Assembly: GCA_002455915.1 (NCBI GenBank)
Contig: DKLU01000380.1
Coordinates: 601-10,842, forward strand
Source of the DNA: Chryseobacterium sp. UBA6632
GTDB lineage: Bacteria; Bacteroidota; Bacteroidia; Flavobacteriales; Weeksellaceae
Reading direction: 5' to 3'
Length of the DNA stretch: 10,242 bases
Made by a program: the position numbers and the translations under genes. Positions 1-5,809 of this stretch are shown piece by piece (positions within the stretch are counted from its first letter, which is position 1; each line of letters starts with the position of its first letter). The notes beneath the pieces were generated by a model. That model saw only the letters and a list, made by a program, of their open reading frames with translations, was not told the origin of the DNA and did no database searches.

Positions 1-79
1 GCATCCTTTTTCTGAAATGGCTTTGAAAAAAAGCGTTGGCGAAAAAGATACAGTGGAAAGCGGGATTAAGCTCCTAAAA
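1..79 (-). repeat. Partial dispersed palindromic element overlapping the 3' end of purM
   Basis: On the minus strand this stretch starts TAGGAGCTTAATCCCGC right at the purM stop codon (74-76) and runs off the left edge. It folds. Bases 1-12 pair with 41-51 as an outer stem (one bulge at 6, one mismatch that becomes a wobble on the minus strand), and GCTTT 20-24 pairs with AAAGC 30-34 inside it. From memory, similar sequences recur directly after genes in Flavobacteriia, and the right edge of the window carries what looks like the complementary half (CTAGCCCCGATCGCAGC). The family assignment is recollection and inference; the fold and its position are visible. A plus-strand reading frame (2-85) also runs through it and is considered less likely to be a gene. 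Confidence 0.5.
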
Positions 80-1066
80 TTTTAAATCAATCTTTTCAGC
101 TCCTTCCGTGATTTCTCCGATTTCGTAAGCATCATCAAGAAGACTTAGTACTTTTTCAGCTTTTTCAGCATCTACAACTACGATCATTCCGACACCCATG
201 TTGAATGTTCCGAACATCTCCTCACGAGCTACGCCACCTCTTTTTTCAAGTTCCAGCATGATGCTTGGAATCTGGATTTTTGAAGCGTCGATTGTCGCGC
301 AAAGTCCGTCACCGATAATTCTCGGAATGTTTTCGTACAAACCACCACCCGTGATGTGAGCAATACCAGCCACTTCAACATCAGCAATAACTTTATGAAT
401 ATCTTTATAATATAATCTTGTCGGAACCAAAAGCGTTTCGTACAAAGGTTTTCCTTCGAATTCTTCGTTGAAATCAGGGAAAACTTTTCTTACCAAAGAG
501 AATCCGTTTGAGTGGAAACCTGAACTTGGCAACGCAATGATTTTATCTCCTGTTTTGATTTTTGAACCGTCAATAATCTGGTCTTTTTCTACAATTCCTA
601 CGCAGAATCCGGCAACATCATAATCTCCAGGTTGGTACATTCCAGGCATTTCAGCAGTTTCACCACCGATCAATGCGCAGTTGTTGTCTTTACAAGCTTC
701 TACCATTCCTAAAACGATCTCAGCAGCGATTTCTGAATCCAGTTTTCCACAAGCCAAATAATCAAGGAAAAACAATGGTTTTGCACCGTGACAAAGGATG
801 TCGTTTGCACACATTGCGAAACAGTCTACCCCGATAGAATCGTATTTTTTTGAGTCTAAAGCCACTTTAAGTTTCGTCCCAACTCCATCTGTTCCAGAAA
901 CCAAAACAGGATTTTTGTAGCCTCCGATTTCGTAGAAAGCTCCAAAACTTCCCAAATGATTCAATACATTGGAATTGTGAGTTTCGCCCACCGCTTTTTT
1001 GATCTTATCAACGGTTTTGTATCCCTCCTCTTTGTCTACTCCTGCAGATTTGTACGTGTTGCTCAT
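74..1066 (-). CDS. purM: Phosphoribosylformylglycinamidine cyclo-ligase (AIR synthetase)
   Basis: This cytosolic enzyme catalyses the fifth step of de novo purine synthesis, the ATP-dependent closure of FGAM to aminoimidazole ribonucleotide. The product has 330 residues, close to the usual 330-350, so the gene is full length. Family signatures are visible in order: SGTDGVGTKLK at 57-67 (the glycine-rich nucleotide/phosphate loop of the PurM/PurL/SelD/ThiL fold), DCFAMCANDI at 81-90, GGETAEMPGMY at 134-144, SSGFHSNGFSLVR at 181-193, HITGGG at 237-242 and FNMGVGM at 288-294. The ATG at 1064-1066 is preceded by an AT-rich leader. No other pur gene is in the window, so it looks monocistronic here. 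A probable promoter lies about 95 bp upstream. The TAG stop (74-76) falls inside an apparent dispersed palindromic element. Confidence 0.97.
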   Translation of the reverse strand: MSNTYKSAGVDKEEGYKTVDKIKKAVGETHNSNVLNHLGSFGAFYEIGGYKNPVLVSGTDGVGTKLKVALDSKKYDSIGVDCFAMCANDILCHGAKPLFFLDYLACGKLDSEIAAEIVLGMVEACKDNNCALIGGETAEMPGMYQPGDYDVAGFCVGIVEKDQIIDGSKIKTGDKIIALPSSGFHSNGFSLVRKVFPDFNEEFEGKPLYETLLVPTRLYYKDIHKVIADVEVAGIAHITGGGLYENIPRIIGDGLCATIDASKIQIPSIMLELEKRGGVAREEMFGTFNMGVGMIVVVDAEKAEKVLSLLDDAYEIGEITEGAEKIDLKF

Positions 1067-1074
1067 AGTATTTA

Positions 1075-1098
1075 ATGTAACAGTGTATCAGTTTAACA
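1075..1098. repeat. Three imperfect 8-bp tandem repeats in the purM leader
   Basis: The plus strand reads ATGTAACA, GTGTATCA, GTTTAACA at 1075-1082, 1083-1090 and 1091-1098. These are three head-to-tail 8-mers of the pattern (A/G)TnTAnCA, beginning 8 bp upstream of the purM start codon. They lie in the presumed 5' untranslated region. Their function is unknown; they could be a slippage-prone spacer or a repeated binding site. Confidence 0.5.
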
Positions 1099-1160
1099 AT
1101 CTAGCGATAATTTCAATTGCCAGGGTGCCCGATTGACACATTTTATTTTTACTTTTTATT

Positions 1161-1189
1161 CAAATTTAGAAAACAAAAAAGCCGACAAT
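1161..1189 (-). promoter_or_regulatory. Candidate purM promoter (ATTG-N17-TAAATTTG)
   Basis: On the minus strand a perfect Bacteroidota -7 element, TAAATTTG, lies at 1168-1161. A -33-like ATTG at 1189-1186 precedes it, with a 17-bp spacer. The -33 element lies inside the 3' arm of the upstream terminator hairpin, so terminator and promoter interlock. Transcription would begin near 1154 and leave a leader of roughly 85-90 nt before purM. The -7 match is exact but the -33 match is only partial. Confidence 0.45.
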
Positions 1190-1206
1190 CTTAGTAGATT
1201 ATCGGC
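1175..1206 (-). terminator. Strong intrinsic terminator of the small cassette and of the FMN reductase gene
   Basis: Arms 1196-1206 and 1181-1191 form an 11-bp stem around a 4-nt loop (1192-1195). On the minus strand all pairs form, one of them a G-U wobble; on the plus strand the same position is a mismatch, which favours the minus direction. Six T residues follow directly on the minus strand (1180-1175). It ends transcription from the promoter at 1303-1333 and any read-through from the flavoprotein gene before purM. Confidence 0.88.
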
Positions 1207-1213
1207 CGTTATT

Positions 1214-1288
1214 TTATCTGAGAATTTCAGAGCCCACAATTTTCCCTTTCTCGGAAAAACATTCTTTATAGGAGGTCTGAATTTTCAT
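1214..1288 (-). CDS. Possible 24-residue small protein in its own promoter-terminator cassette
   Basis: An ATG at 1288-1286 opens 24 codons ending in TAA at 1216-1214. The peptide begins MKIQTSYKECF, is basic and hydrophilic, has one Cys and shows no membrane segment. I do not recognise it. Support comes from context: the ATG follows an A-rich stretch of the kind used as a translation signal in Bacteroidota, about 10 nt after the predicted transcription start, and the stop codon lies 8 nt before the terminator stem. Against it, the length is short enough for chance, and the same RNA can fold. UCUGA/UCAGA pairs at 1217-1221 with 1227-1231, and a 6-bp stem joins 1240-1245 with 1253-1258. The transcript may therefore be a non-coding RNA of about 120 nt. 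Confidence 0.35.
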   Translation of the reverse strand: MKIQTSYKECFSEKGKIVGSEILR

Positions 1289-1302
1289 TTCTTTTCTTTT
1301 TG

Positions 1303-1333
1303 CAAAGATATTAATTTTATATTAATTTTCAAA
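1303..1333 (-). promoter_or_regulatory. Near-consensus Bacteroidota promoter of the small cassette
   Basis: On the minus strand TTTG at 1333-1330 and TATCTTTG at 1310-1303 are separated by exactly 19 bp. This matches the TTTG / TAnnTTTG -33/-7 pattern of the major sigma factor in Bacteroidota and is the best promoter in the window. It begins one base after the stop codon of the FMN reductase gene and points away from it, towards the 24-codon frame and terminator. The predicted transcription start is near 1297. Confidence 0.72.
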
Positions 1334-1334
1334 T

Positions 1335-1886
1335 CTATTTTTCAAGGATAGATTCAATAGCCGAAATTTTCTGAATTTTCTCTTTTAACTCACTGTTTTT
1401 CTCTTCGTTAGATATTTTTTTAGCTTCTTTATCAAAATTATCATTGAAGAAAGGAAGCGTGAAAGTATCAACAATATTTCCTCCGTGAAGCGGGAAACGC
1501 TTTTCAGCAGCTTCTAAAACACCTAAACCACCTCTACCTCCAGGAGCTGTTGCCATCAACAACATTGGAACCTGATTCCATACTGCTCTGTCTTTGATTC
1601 TTGAAGTCCAGTCGAACACATTTTTAAACGCTGTTGAATATGTTCCGTTGTGCTCTGAAAGTGAAATTAAAAGTAAATCTGCACCATCAATTTTTGCAGC
1701 AAAATCATGAGCTTGTTGAGGAACTCCGCTTTCTGCTTCTCTTTGGTGTTTGTAAATTGGCATTTCAAAATCGTTCATGTCTACGATTTCAACTTCTGCA
1801 TTTTCAATTAATGATGAAGCGTAAGAAACTAATAGTTTATTGATTGACGTCTCGGAATTACTTCCTGCTACTGCTAAAATTTTCAT
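1335..1886 (-). CDS. NAD(P)H-dependent FMN reductase family flavoprotein
   Basis: This is a 183-residue cytosolic protein of the NADPH-dependent FMN reductase / flavodoxin-like fold (the SsuE/ArsH/chromate reductase-like group). It probably uses NAD(P)H to reduce bound FMN or small acceptors such as quinones. Visible motifs are the N-terminal beta strand and phosphate-binding loop MKILAVAGSNSETSINKLL (1-19; GSNSxxSxN pattern binding the FMN phosphate), SEHNGTYS at 77-84 (the S-EYNGS-type segment next to the isoalloxazine), and ATAPGGRGG at 112-120 (the second flavin loop). Length is typical of the family. The physiological acceptor cannot be told from sequence. The ATG at 1884-1886 is preceded 22 bp upstream by a weak -7 element, TAACTTTA (1915-1908). 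The tail from about 150 is Lys/Glu-rich and probably helical. Confidence 0.9.
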   Translation of the reverse strand: MKILAVAGSNSETSINKLLVSYASSLIENAEVEIVDMNDFEMPIYKHQREAESGVPQQAHDFAAKIDGADLLLISLSEHNGTYSTAFKNVFDWTSRIKDRAVWNQVPMLLMATAPGGRGGLGVLEAAEKRFPLHGGNIVDTFTLPFFNDNFDKEAKKISNEEKNSELKEKIQKISAIESILEK

Positions 1887-1936
1887 TGTTTTCTATCTAT
1901 TTTAAAGTAAAGTTATTTATAACTGTCTTGAATTTT

Positions 1937-1954
1937 AACGCAAAGGTCGGGAAG
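1937..1954 (+). repeat. Half-copy of the ~86-bp intergenic repeat
   Basis: AACGCAAAG followed directly by GTCGGGAAG and a T-run matches the left end (AACGCAAAG, nGCGCTAAG, T-run) of the repeat family seen at 5561, 5701, 7692, 7823 and 7966. The right half is not recognisable. It lies 51 bp upstream of the FMN reductase gene. Confidence 0.5.
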
Positions 1955-1990
1955 ATTTTTGTGAAAATCTAATATTTTATGTTTTTAACC

Positions 1991-2058
1991 ACCCCGTCAA
2001 AAATTCTTCGAATTTTCGCCCCCCTCCAATGGAGGGGAATTTTTACTATGCGAAAATT
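1991..2058. repeat. GC-rich multi-hairpin element with competing stems
   Basis: This element stands out from its AT-rich surroundings. CCCCTCC (2021-2027) pairs with GGAGGGG (2031-2037) across a 3-nt loop. AATTTTCGC (2011-2019) pairs with GCGAAAATT (2050-2058), enclosing the first hairpin. Alternatively AAAATTC (2000-2006) pairs with GAATTTT (2010-2016), so the middle strand can pair only one way at a time. It lies 12 bp downstream of the pirin stop codon and may act as a 3' end or terminator. From memory it resembles dispersed palindromic repeats of Flavobacteriia. The pairings are visible; the role is inferred. Confidence 0.6.
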
Positions 2059-2070
2059 ATTTTGTTTTAA

Positions 2071-2799
2071 TTATTTCAAATATACCGGTAATTCCATTGG
2101 AACTTCCATTAAAAGGATTTCCGTGTCTTCTTCAGCTTCGATATTGAAACTTTGGGTATCCCAAATTCCTAAGCCATCTCTTTCATTTAAAATTCTGTCG
2201 CCCACTTTTGCGCTTCCTTTTAATACAAAAGCATAAACACCATTTCCTTTTTTATTAAGCATATAATTTTTGCCATTTCCTTTGGTGAAATTGGCTAAAT
2301 TGAACCATGCATCTTGGTGAATCCAAACTCCGTCATCATTTTTATTCGGGGATAAGATCTGTTGGAATCCGTTGATTTTTTCACCTTCTTTGATGCTTTT
2401 CTGATCATATCTCGGTTTTACATCCATTTCTTTTGGGAAAACCCAAATTTGAAGAAATTTTACCGCCTTATCTTTATTTTTATTATATTCGCTGTGCATC
2501 ACCCCCGTTCCGGCACTCATCACCTGAATTTCACCTTTTTTAATAACAGCCGTTGTTCCCATCGAATCTGTATGTTCCAGATCACCTTCCAAAGGAATAG
2601 AAATGATTTCCATGTTTTTGTGAGGGTGTGTTCCGAAGCCCATTCCCTGAGAAACGGTATCGTCATTCAAAACCCTTAAAACACCAAAGTGTGTTCTGTC
2701 ATGGTTCTGATAATTCGCAAAACTGAATGTATGATAAGAATCTAACCAACCGTGATTGGCGTGACCTCTTGTATCTGCTTTATGATATACTGTTTTCAT
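2071..2799 (-). CDS. Pirin family protein (bicupin, quercetinase-like)
   Basis: This is a 242-residue soluble cupin of the pirin/YhaK/YhhW family. Pirins are two-domain cupins that bind one metal in the N-terminal barrel, and some members cleave quercetin in vitro. The expected ligands are present: HPH at 58-60, followed by His102 and Glu104 in TGVMHSE. The N-terminal segment HGWLDSYHTFSFANY (16-30) and HFGVLRVLNDDTV (37-49) is also a pirin hallmark. The C-terminal cupin (about 160-242) has no metal site, as usual. I chose the ATG at 2799 because a longer frame opens only at a TTG (2889), its 30 extra residues resemble no pirin, and a TAnnTTTG -7 element lies inside that extension. The physiological role is unknown; oxidative-stress or redox links are often proposed. 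Confidence 0.92.
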   Translation of the reverse strand: MKTVYHKADTRGHANHGWLDSYHTFSFANYQNHDRTHFGVLRVLNDDTVSQGMGFGTHPHKNMEIISIPLEGDLEHTDSMGTTAVIKKGEIQVMSAGTGVMHSEYNKNKDKAVKFLQIWVFPKEMDVKPRYDQKSIKEGEKINGFQQILSPNKNDDGVWIHQDAWFNLANFTKGNGKNYMLNKKGNGVYAFVLKGSAKVGDRILNERDGLGIWDTQSFNIEAEEDTEILLMEVPMELPVYLK

Positions 2800-2818
2800 A
2801 TTGTCTGATTTAATGATA

Positions 2819-2826
2819 CAAATGTA
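2819..2826 (-). promoter_or_regulatory. -7 element (TACATTTG) of the pirin gene
   Basis: TACATTTG on the minus strand matches TAnnTTTG exactly and lies 19 bp upstream of the ATG at 2799. I see no good TTTG at the -33 position, so this is a half-supported promoter. It does help to reject the longer TTG-initiated frame. Confidence 0.5.
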
Positions 2827-2916
2827 CGGTGGAGGAATGGGAAAAATGTTGATGTAAGGTAAGAAACGACATGGAAATATGATCAACAATTATTGAACAT
2901 TAATCACTAAAATTTG

Positions 2917-2997
2917 AACACAAAGTTCATTAAGTTTTTTGAAAATTGATTTTTTAAGTTTCGTCAAGCCGTTCTACTTATATAAAGACACAGAGAT
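2917..2997 (+). repeat. Diverged copy of the ~86-bp intergenic repeat
   Basis: AACACAAAG, TTCATTAAG, a T-run, TTTTTTAAG, TTTCGTCAAG, CCGTTCTACTTA and ACACAGAGAT occur in the same order and at the same spacing as in the five better copies. The sequence is clearly related but decayed; the AACGC/GCGTT complementarity seen elsewhere is lost. It lies between the stop of the DUF1877 gene (3022) and the start of the pirin gene. Confidence 0.7.
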
Positions 2998-3021
2998 ATA
3001 TTAAAAAAAAGAAAAATTTTC

Positions 3022-3522
3022 TTAATTTAAATACGTGATCATTCCTTCCCCATTCTTCGCGGCTTCCGCATACATTTTCTGAACGACTAAAAAATTATCC
3101 GCTAAATAATCAAAGGCATCATCTCCTTCTGTCCAAATTTCAGGATAAATTCCCAACTCGGTCATTTTCTCAGGATCAAATTTTAATTTAAGATCATCAA
3201 CGGTAATTTCAGCAATCTGTTTATTCAAATCAGTAACCTGTTCAGGCGTTAAATAATGAGCCGGACCATATCCTAAATCCTGATTTTCATCAATTAATTG
3301 CTCGCTGAATAAAACTTTGGTAAGCGGATGATTTATTTCCGATATTCCATCACCTGTCAATAAAAACAGAATTCCGTCCCACGCTTTGTCGATATCATCT
3401 GGATTTTGATAATCAGGCTCTTCATTTTCACCGTAAAGCCTAGCTTCTAACAAAGAACTGTCGTTTAAATATTCTTCAAGTTCAGCTTTTGTTACCCGAA
3501 GTAAATTTCCTATCATACTCAT
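3022..3522 (-). CDS. DUF1877 (YfbM-like) protein
   Basis: This is a 166-residue soluble protein of the DUF1877/YfbM family, whose biochemical function is unknown. Recognisable segments are MSMIGNLLRVTKAELEEYL at the N-terminus, DIDKAWDGILFLLTG at about 43-57, and LGYGPAHYLTPEQV at about 82-95, a highly typical block of the family. The C-terminus has the usual Tyr/Phe-rich helix and ends in GEGMITYLN. Length is typical. It has no signal peptide and no membrane segment. The protein is acidic. It is a single gene, separated from the sugar carrier gene by a terminator and from the pirin gene by a repeat copy. An alternative start two codons downstream (3516) cannot be excluded. Confidence 0.88.
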   Translation of the reverse strand: MSMIGNLLRVTKAELEEYLNDSSLLEARLYGENEEPDYQNPDDIDKAWDGILFLLTGDGISEINHPLTKVLFSEQLIDENQDLGYGPAHYLTPEQVTDLNKQIAEITVDDLKLKFDPEKMTELGIYPEIWTEGDDAFDYLADNFLVVQKMYAEAAKNGEGMITYLN

Positions 3523-3562
3523 AAATAAAGTGTATTTTGGTTATCTTGATGTTTAAATTTTA

Positions 3563-3593
3563 GATAAAAATAAAACGAACTGAAGTCCGTTTT
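3563..3593 (-). terminator. Intrinsic terminator of the NTF2-like/MFS operon
   Basis: On the minus strand AAAACGGAC (3593-3585) pairs with GTTCGTTTT (3580-3572), a 9-bp stem with one G-U wobble, around a UUCA loop (3584-3581) closed by C-G. The T-rich tract TTTTATTTTTATC follows. It starts 21 bp after the MFS stop codon and separates the sugar module from the DUF1877 gene. Confidence 0.85.
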
Positions 3594-3613
3594 ATAAGTA
3601 TTGAAATTTTATT

Positions 3614-5032
3614 TTAAAAATGTACCTGTTGAATTTCTTCTTCAATTTCTTTTGGAGTATCATGTTCTGATTTAACGAAAAATAATGTTAAAACCGCTCC
3701 CAACAACATACAAACTCCACCAACAACGACATAATCAATGGCTTGTTTTCCGAAAACACCACTTACAATAGGACCTCCGAAAATACCATTGATAATTTGC
3801 GGAATAACAATGAAAAAGTTGAAAATCCCCATGTAAACTCCCATTTTATTTTGCGGAATTGAGTCGATTAACATCGCATAAGGCATCGCCAAAATACTTG
3901 CCCAAGCAAATCCTAAACCGACCATTGAGATCCAAAGATTGTTGACATCTTTAATGAAATACATCGAAATTAAACCCAAACCACCACAAGCCAAAGCTAA
4001 AGCGTGAGTCTGTTTTTTTCCAATAAATTTTGCGATAGGTGTTAAAGCAAAAGCAAAGAAAATCGCATAGAAATTATAACTTCCGAACAAACTTCCCGTT
4101 AAATCTCCAGCTTTATTAAATTCTGCAGAATGTGTATCATCCGGCGAAAGTCCGAAATGATGAGTAGCCAAAGCACTCGTGGTAAAAACCCACATTGTAA
4201 ACAACGCAAACCAGGAAAAAAACTGAACAATTCCCAGTTTTTTCATCTGAGATGGGATATTATTAAAATCTTTGAAAATATCTGAAAATTTAGATTGATG
4301 TTCCACGATTTCCTTACCATCATCAAATGCTGCAAATTCTTCCGGCGAATATTCTTTAGTTGTAATAATCGTATATAAAATGGATACAATTAAAACCGCC
4401 GCACCAATATAAAAAGCATAAATCACATTATCTGCAACAAAACCTTTGGGAGCAGAATTTGAAACGCCCCATTTTGTCAGCCAATTTGGTAAATCCGAAC
4501 CAATAACCGCTCCAATTCCTATTAAAATCGTCTGAACCGAAAAACCAATCGTTCCCTGATGTTTTGGCAGCATATCTCCGACCAAAGCTCGGAAAGGTTC
4601 CATTGCCACGTTGATGGAAGCATCCATCATTGCTAAAAAAATAACAGCCAATAACAAAACATTTGCAGCCATCATTTGCGTTGCAGAAGCTGCATTCGGA
4701 AGCATGACCAAGCCAATTGCACAAAGAATGGCTCCAATTAAAAAGTATGGTTTTCTTCTTCCTAAAGGACTCCAGGTATTGTCACCCATGTGACCGATGA
4801 TGGGTTGAACAATCAATCCCGTAATCGGTGCAACCAACCAAAACCAAGACAATTCGTGAACATCAGCTCCGAAGTTGGCTAAAATTCTACTTGCGTTTCC
4901 GTTTTGTAAGCCAAAAGCCATCTGAATTCCTAAAAATCCCATGCTCATGTTGATGATTTGAAGCATGGATAAATTCGGTTTTATTTTTTTTCCAAATTTT
5001 CCTGTTTCGTATCTTCCAGTCATTTCTGCCAT
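3614..5032 (-). CDS. SLC45/GPH-type MFS transporter, probable sugar carrier
   Basis: This inner-membrane secondary transporter has 472 residues and about 12 predicted membrane segments. It resembles the SLC45/GPH sugar:cation symporter branch of the MFS; maltose or maltodextrin is the likely cargo given the amylase nearby. Visible marks are a cytosolic N-terminus (1-20), QMAFGLQNGNASRILANFGA at 37-56, the loop 2-3 motif A variant GHMGDNTWSPLGRRKPY at 80-96, LVGDMLPKHQG at 150-160, a hydrophilic central loop (about 225-262), WFALFTMWVFTT at 274-285, and MGVYMGIFNFFIVIPQI at 397-413, typical of this branch. The C-terminal tail is charged. Its ATG (5030-5032) overlaps the stop of the upstream NTF2-like gene as TAATG, implying translational coupling. 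The family is secure; the substrate is inferred. Confidence 0.9.
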   Translation of the reverse strand: MAEMTGRYETGKFGKKIKPNLSMLQIINMSMGFLGIQMAFGLQNGNASRILANFGADVHELSWFWLVAPITGLIVQPIIGHMGDNTWSPLGRRKPYFLIGAILCAIGLVMLPNAASATQMMAANVLLLAVIFLAMMDASINVAMEPFRALVGDMLPKHQGTIGFSVQTILIGIGAVIGSDLPNWLTKWGVSNSAPKGFVADNVIYAFYIGAAVLIVSILYTIITTKEYSPEEFAAFDDGKEIVEHQSKFSDIFKDFNNIPSQMKKLGIVQFFSWFALFTMWVFTTSALATHHFGLSPDDTHSAEFNKAGDLTGSLFGSYNFYAIFFAFALTPIAKFIGKKQTHALALACGGLGLISMYFIKDVNNLWISMVGLGFAWASILAMPYAMLIDSIPQNKMGVYMGIFNFFIVIPQIINGIFGGPIVSGVFGKQAIDYVVVGGVCMLLGAVLTLFFVKSEHDTPKEIEEEIQQVHF

Positions 5033-5544
5033 TATTGCTTCAGTTTTTGGATTAATACATCTTCGATCGGTGTTTTTTCAATCACAACTTTATCTACCAC
5101 TTCGTTGGGAACCGTTACAGAAAGTACATACTGCTTCACTTTCCAAGCTCCGTTGATTTTTTCGACAACGCCCGAACCACGACAGATTTTCATTTGAGTG
5201 TCCAATAATTCATCAAACCAAGCCAATTTTCCGTCTTTGCTGAAATAAATATTTCTTTTTAATGAAGTGAAATTCCAAGTTGTTTTTTTATCGAAATAAG
5301 GTTTTGCCCAAACCATAAACTCCTTTTTATCCCAAACTTCGGTGGCATCTGTTCCGATGAATGTGGATTCGTCTGCGAAATAATTGAAATAGGTTATGAA
5401 ATCAGCTTTTGCAGCAGCAACGTTGAAACCATCGAGCATTGTTCCGATTGCTGTTTTTTCTTTGTCGAATTTTGATTGAGCTGAAATGGTTGTAAAACTC
5501 AATACAAACAGGATGAATGTAAAGAATATTGTTGTTTTTTTCAT
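5032..5544 (-). CDS. Secreted NTF2/SnoaL-like fold protein
   Basis: This 170-residue protein has a clear Sec signal peptide (about 1-22, MKKTTIFFTFILFV...ISAQ). It has no lipobox Cys, so it is probably soluble and periplasmic. The mature part looks like an NTF2-like alpha+beta cone (SnoaL/DUF4440-like). An N-terminal helix with AIGTMLDGFNVAAAKAD (32-48) is followed by YFNYFADESTFIGTDATEVW (52-71), KEFMVWAKPYF (74-84), and the strands WNFTSLKRNIYFS, KLAWFDELLD and GAWKVKQYVLSV. Family members serve as enzymes, immunity proteins or simple binding domains, so no reaction can be assigned. It is translationally coupled (TAATG) to the MFS carrier and follows the GH13 gene, which suggests a role in the periplasmic step of alpha-glucan handling; this is inference only. 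Confidence 0.82.
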   Translation of the reverse strand: MKKTTIFFTFILFVLSFTTISAQSKFDKEKTAIGTMLDGFNVAAAKADFITYFNYFADESTFIGTDATEVWDKKEFMVWAKPYFDKKTTWNFTSLKRNIYFSKDGKLAWFDELLDTQMKICRGSGVVEKINGAWKVKQYVLSVTVPNEVVDKVVIEKTPIEDVLIQKLKQ

Positions 5545-5560
5545 GTTTAATTTTATTTTT

Positions 5561-5647
5561 TAACGCAAATAGCGCAAAGTTTCTTTTTTAACTACTAACT
5601 GTTTTTAAGTTCTCAAAGGTGTTTCACTTAAACAAGATCATAAAGAT
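5561..5647 (+). repeat. ~86-bp intergenic repeat, copy A
   Basis: It begins TAACGCAAATAGCGCAAAG, continues with a T-run and ACTACTAACT, then TTTTTAAGTTCTCAAAG, GTGTTTCACTTAA and AAGATCATAAAGAT. It starts 17 bp upstream of the NTF2-like start codon, so any promoter of that operon must overlap it. Similarity to copy B continues past the core (TTG-TTGTGA-ATTTGT), so the duplicated unit is larger than the core. Confidence 0.85.
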
Positions 5648-5700
5648 TTGATTGTGATATTTGTGAAAACATTTATGCTATTCGTATTTAATTCTTTTTT

Positions 5701-5788
5701 TAACGCAAAGAGCGCAAAGTTTTCTTTTTTTAACTACTAAACATTTTTAAGTTAGCAAAGGCGTTTCACTTAAATAAGATCACGGAGA
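5701..5788 (+). repeat. ~86-bp intergenic repeat, copy B
   Basis: TAACGCAAAGAGCGCAAAG, T-run, AACTACTAA, TTTTTAAGTTAGCAAAG, GCGTTTCACTTAA, AAGATCACGGAGACT. It starts 140 bp from copy A and ends 22 bp from the GH13 stop codon. The 5-base complement AACGC/GCGTT is present. Confidence 0.85.
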
Positions 5789-5809
5789 CTTGGTTGTGAA
5801 ATTTGTATT

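Noticed and set aside
2..85. Open plus-strand reading frame ending in ...GIKLLKF-stop, a possible 3' end of a convergent gene
   Set aside because: It runs through a hairpin-forming segment that looks like a dispersed intergenic element, overlaps the purM stop, and resembles no protein I know. It could be re-examined with upstream sequence.
1133..1351. Plus-strand 72-codon frame
   Set aside because: It begins at a non-ATG codon and runs antisense over a strong minus-strand promoter and terminator; its composition is low-complexity Phe/Leu-rich.
2800..2889. 30-residue N-terminal extension of the pirin protein
   Set aside because: It opens at TTG, has a Pro/Ile/Phe-rich sequence unlike pirins, and contains the probable -7 promoter element; the ATG at 2799 gives the canonical start.
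4428..4724. Alternative minus-strand frame inside the MFS gene
   Set aside because: It is an out-of-frame shadow of a well-conserved transporter, with Cys/Phe-rich low-quality composition.
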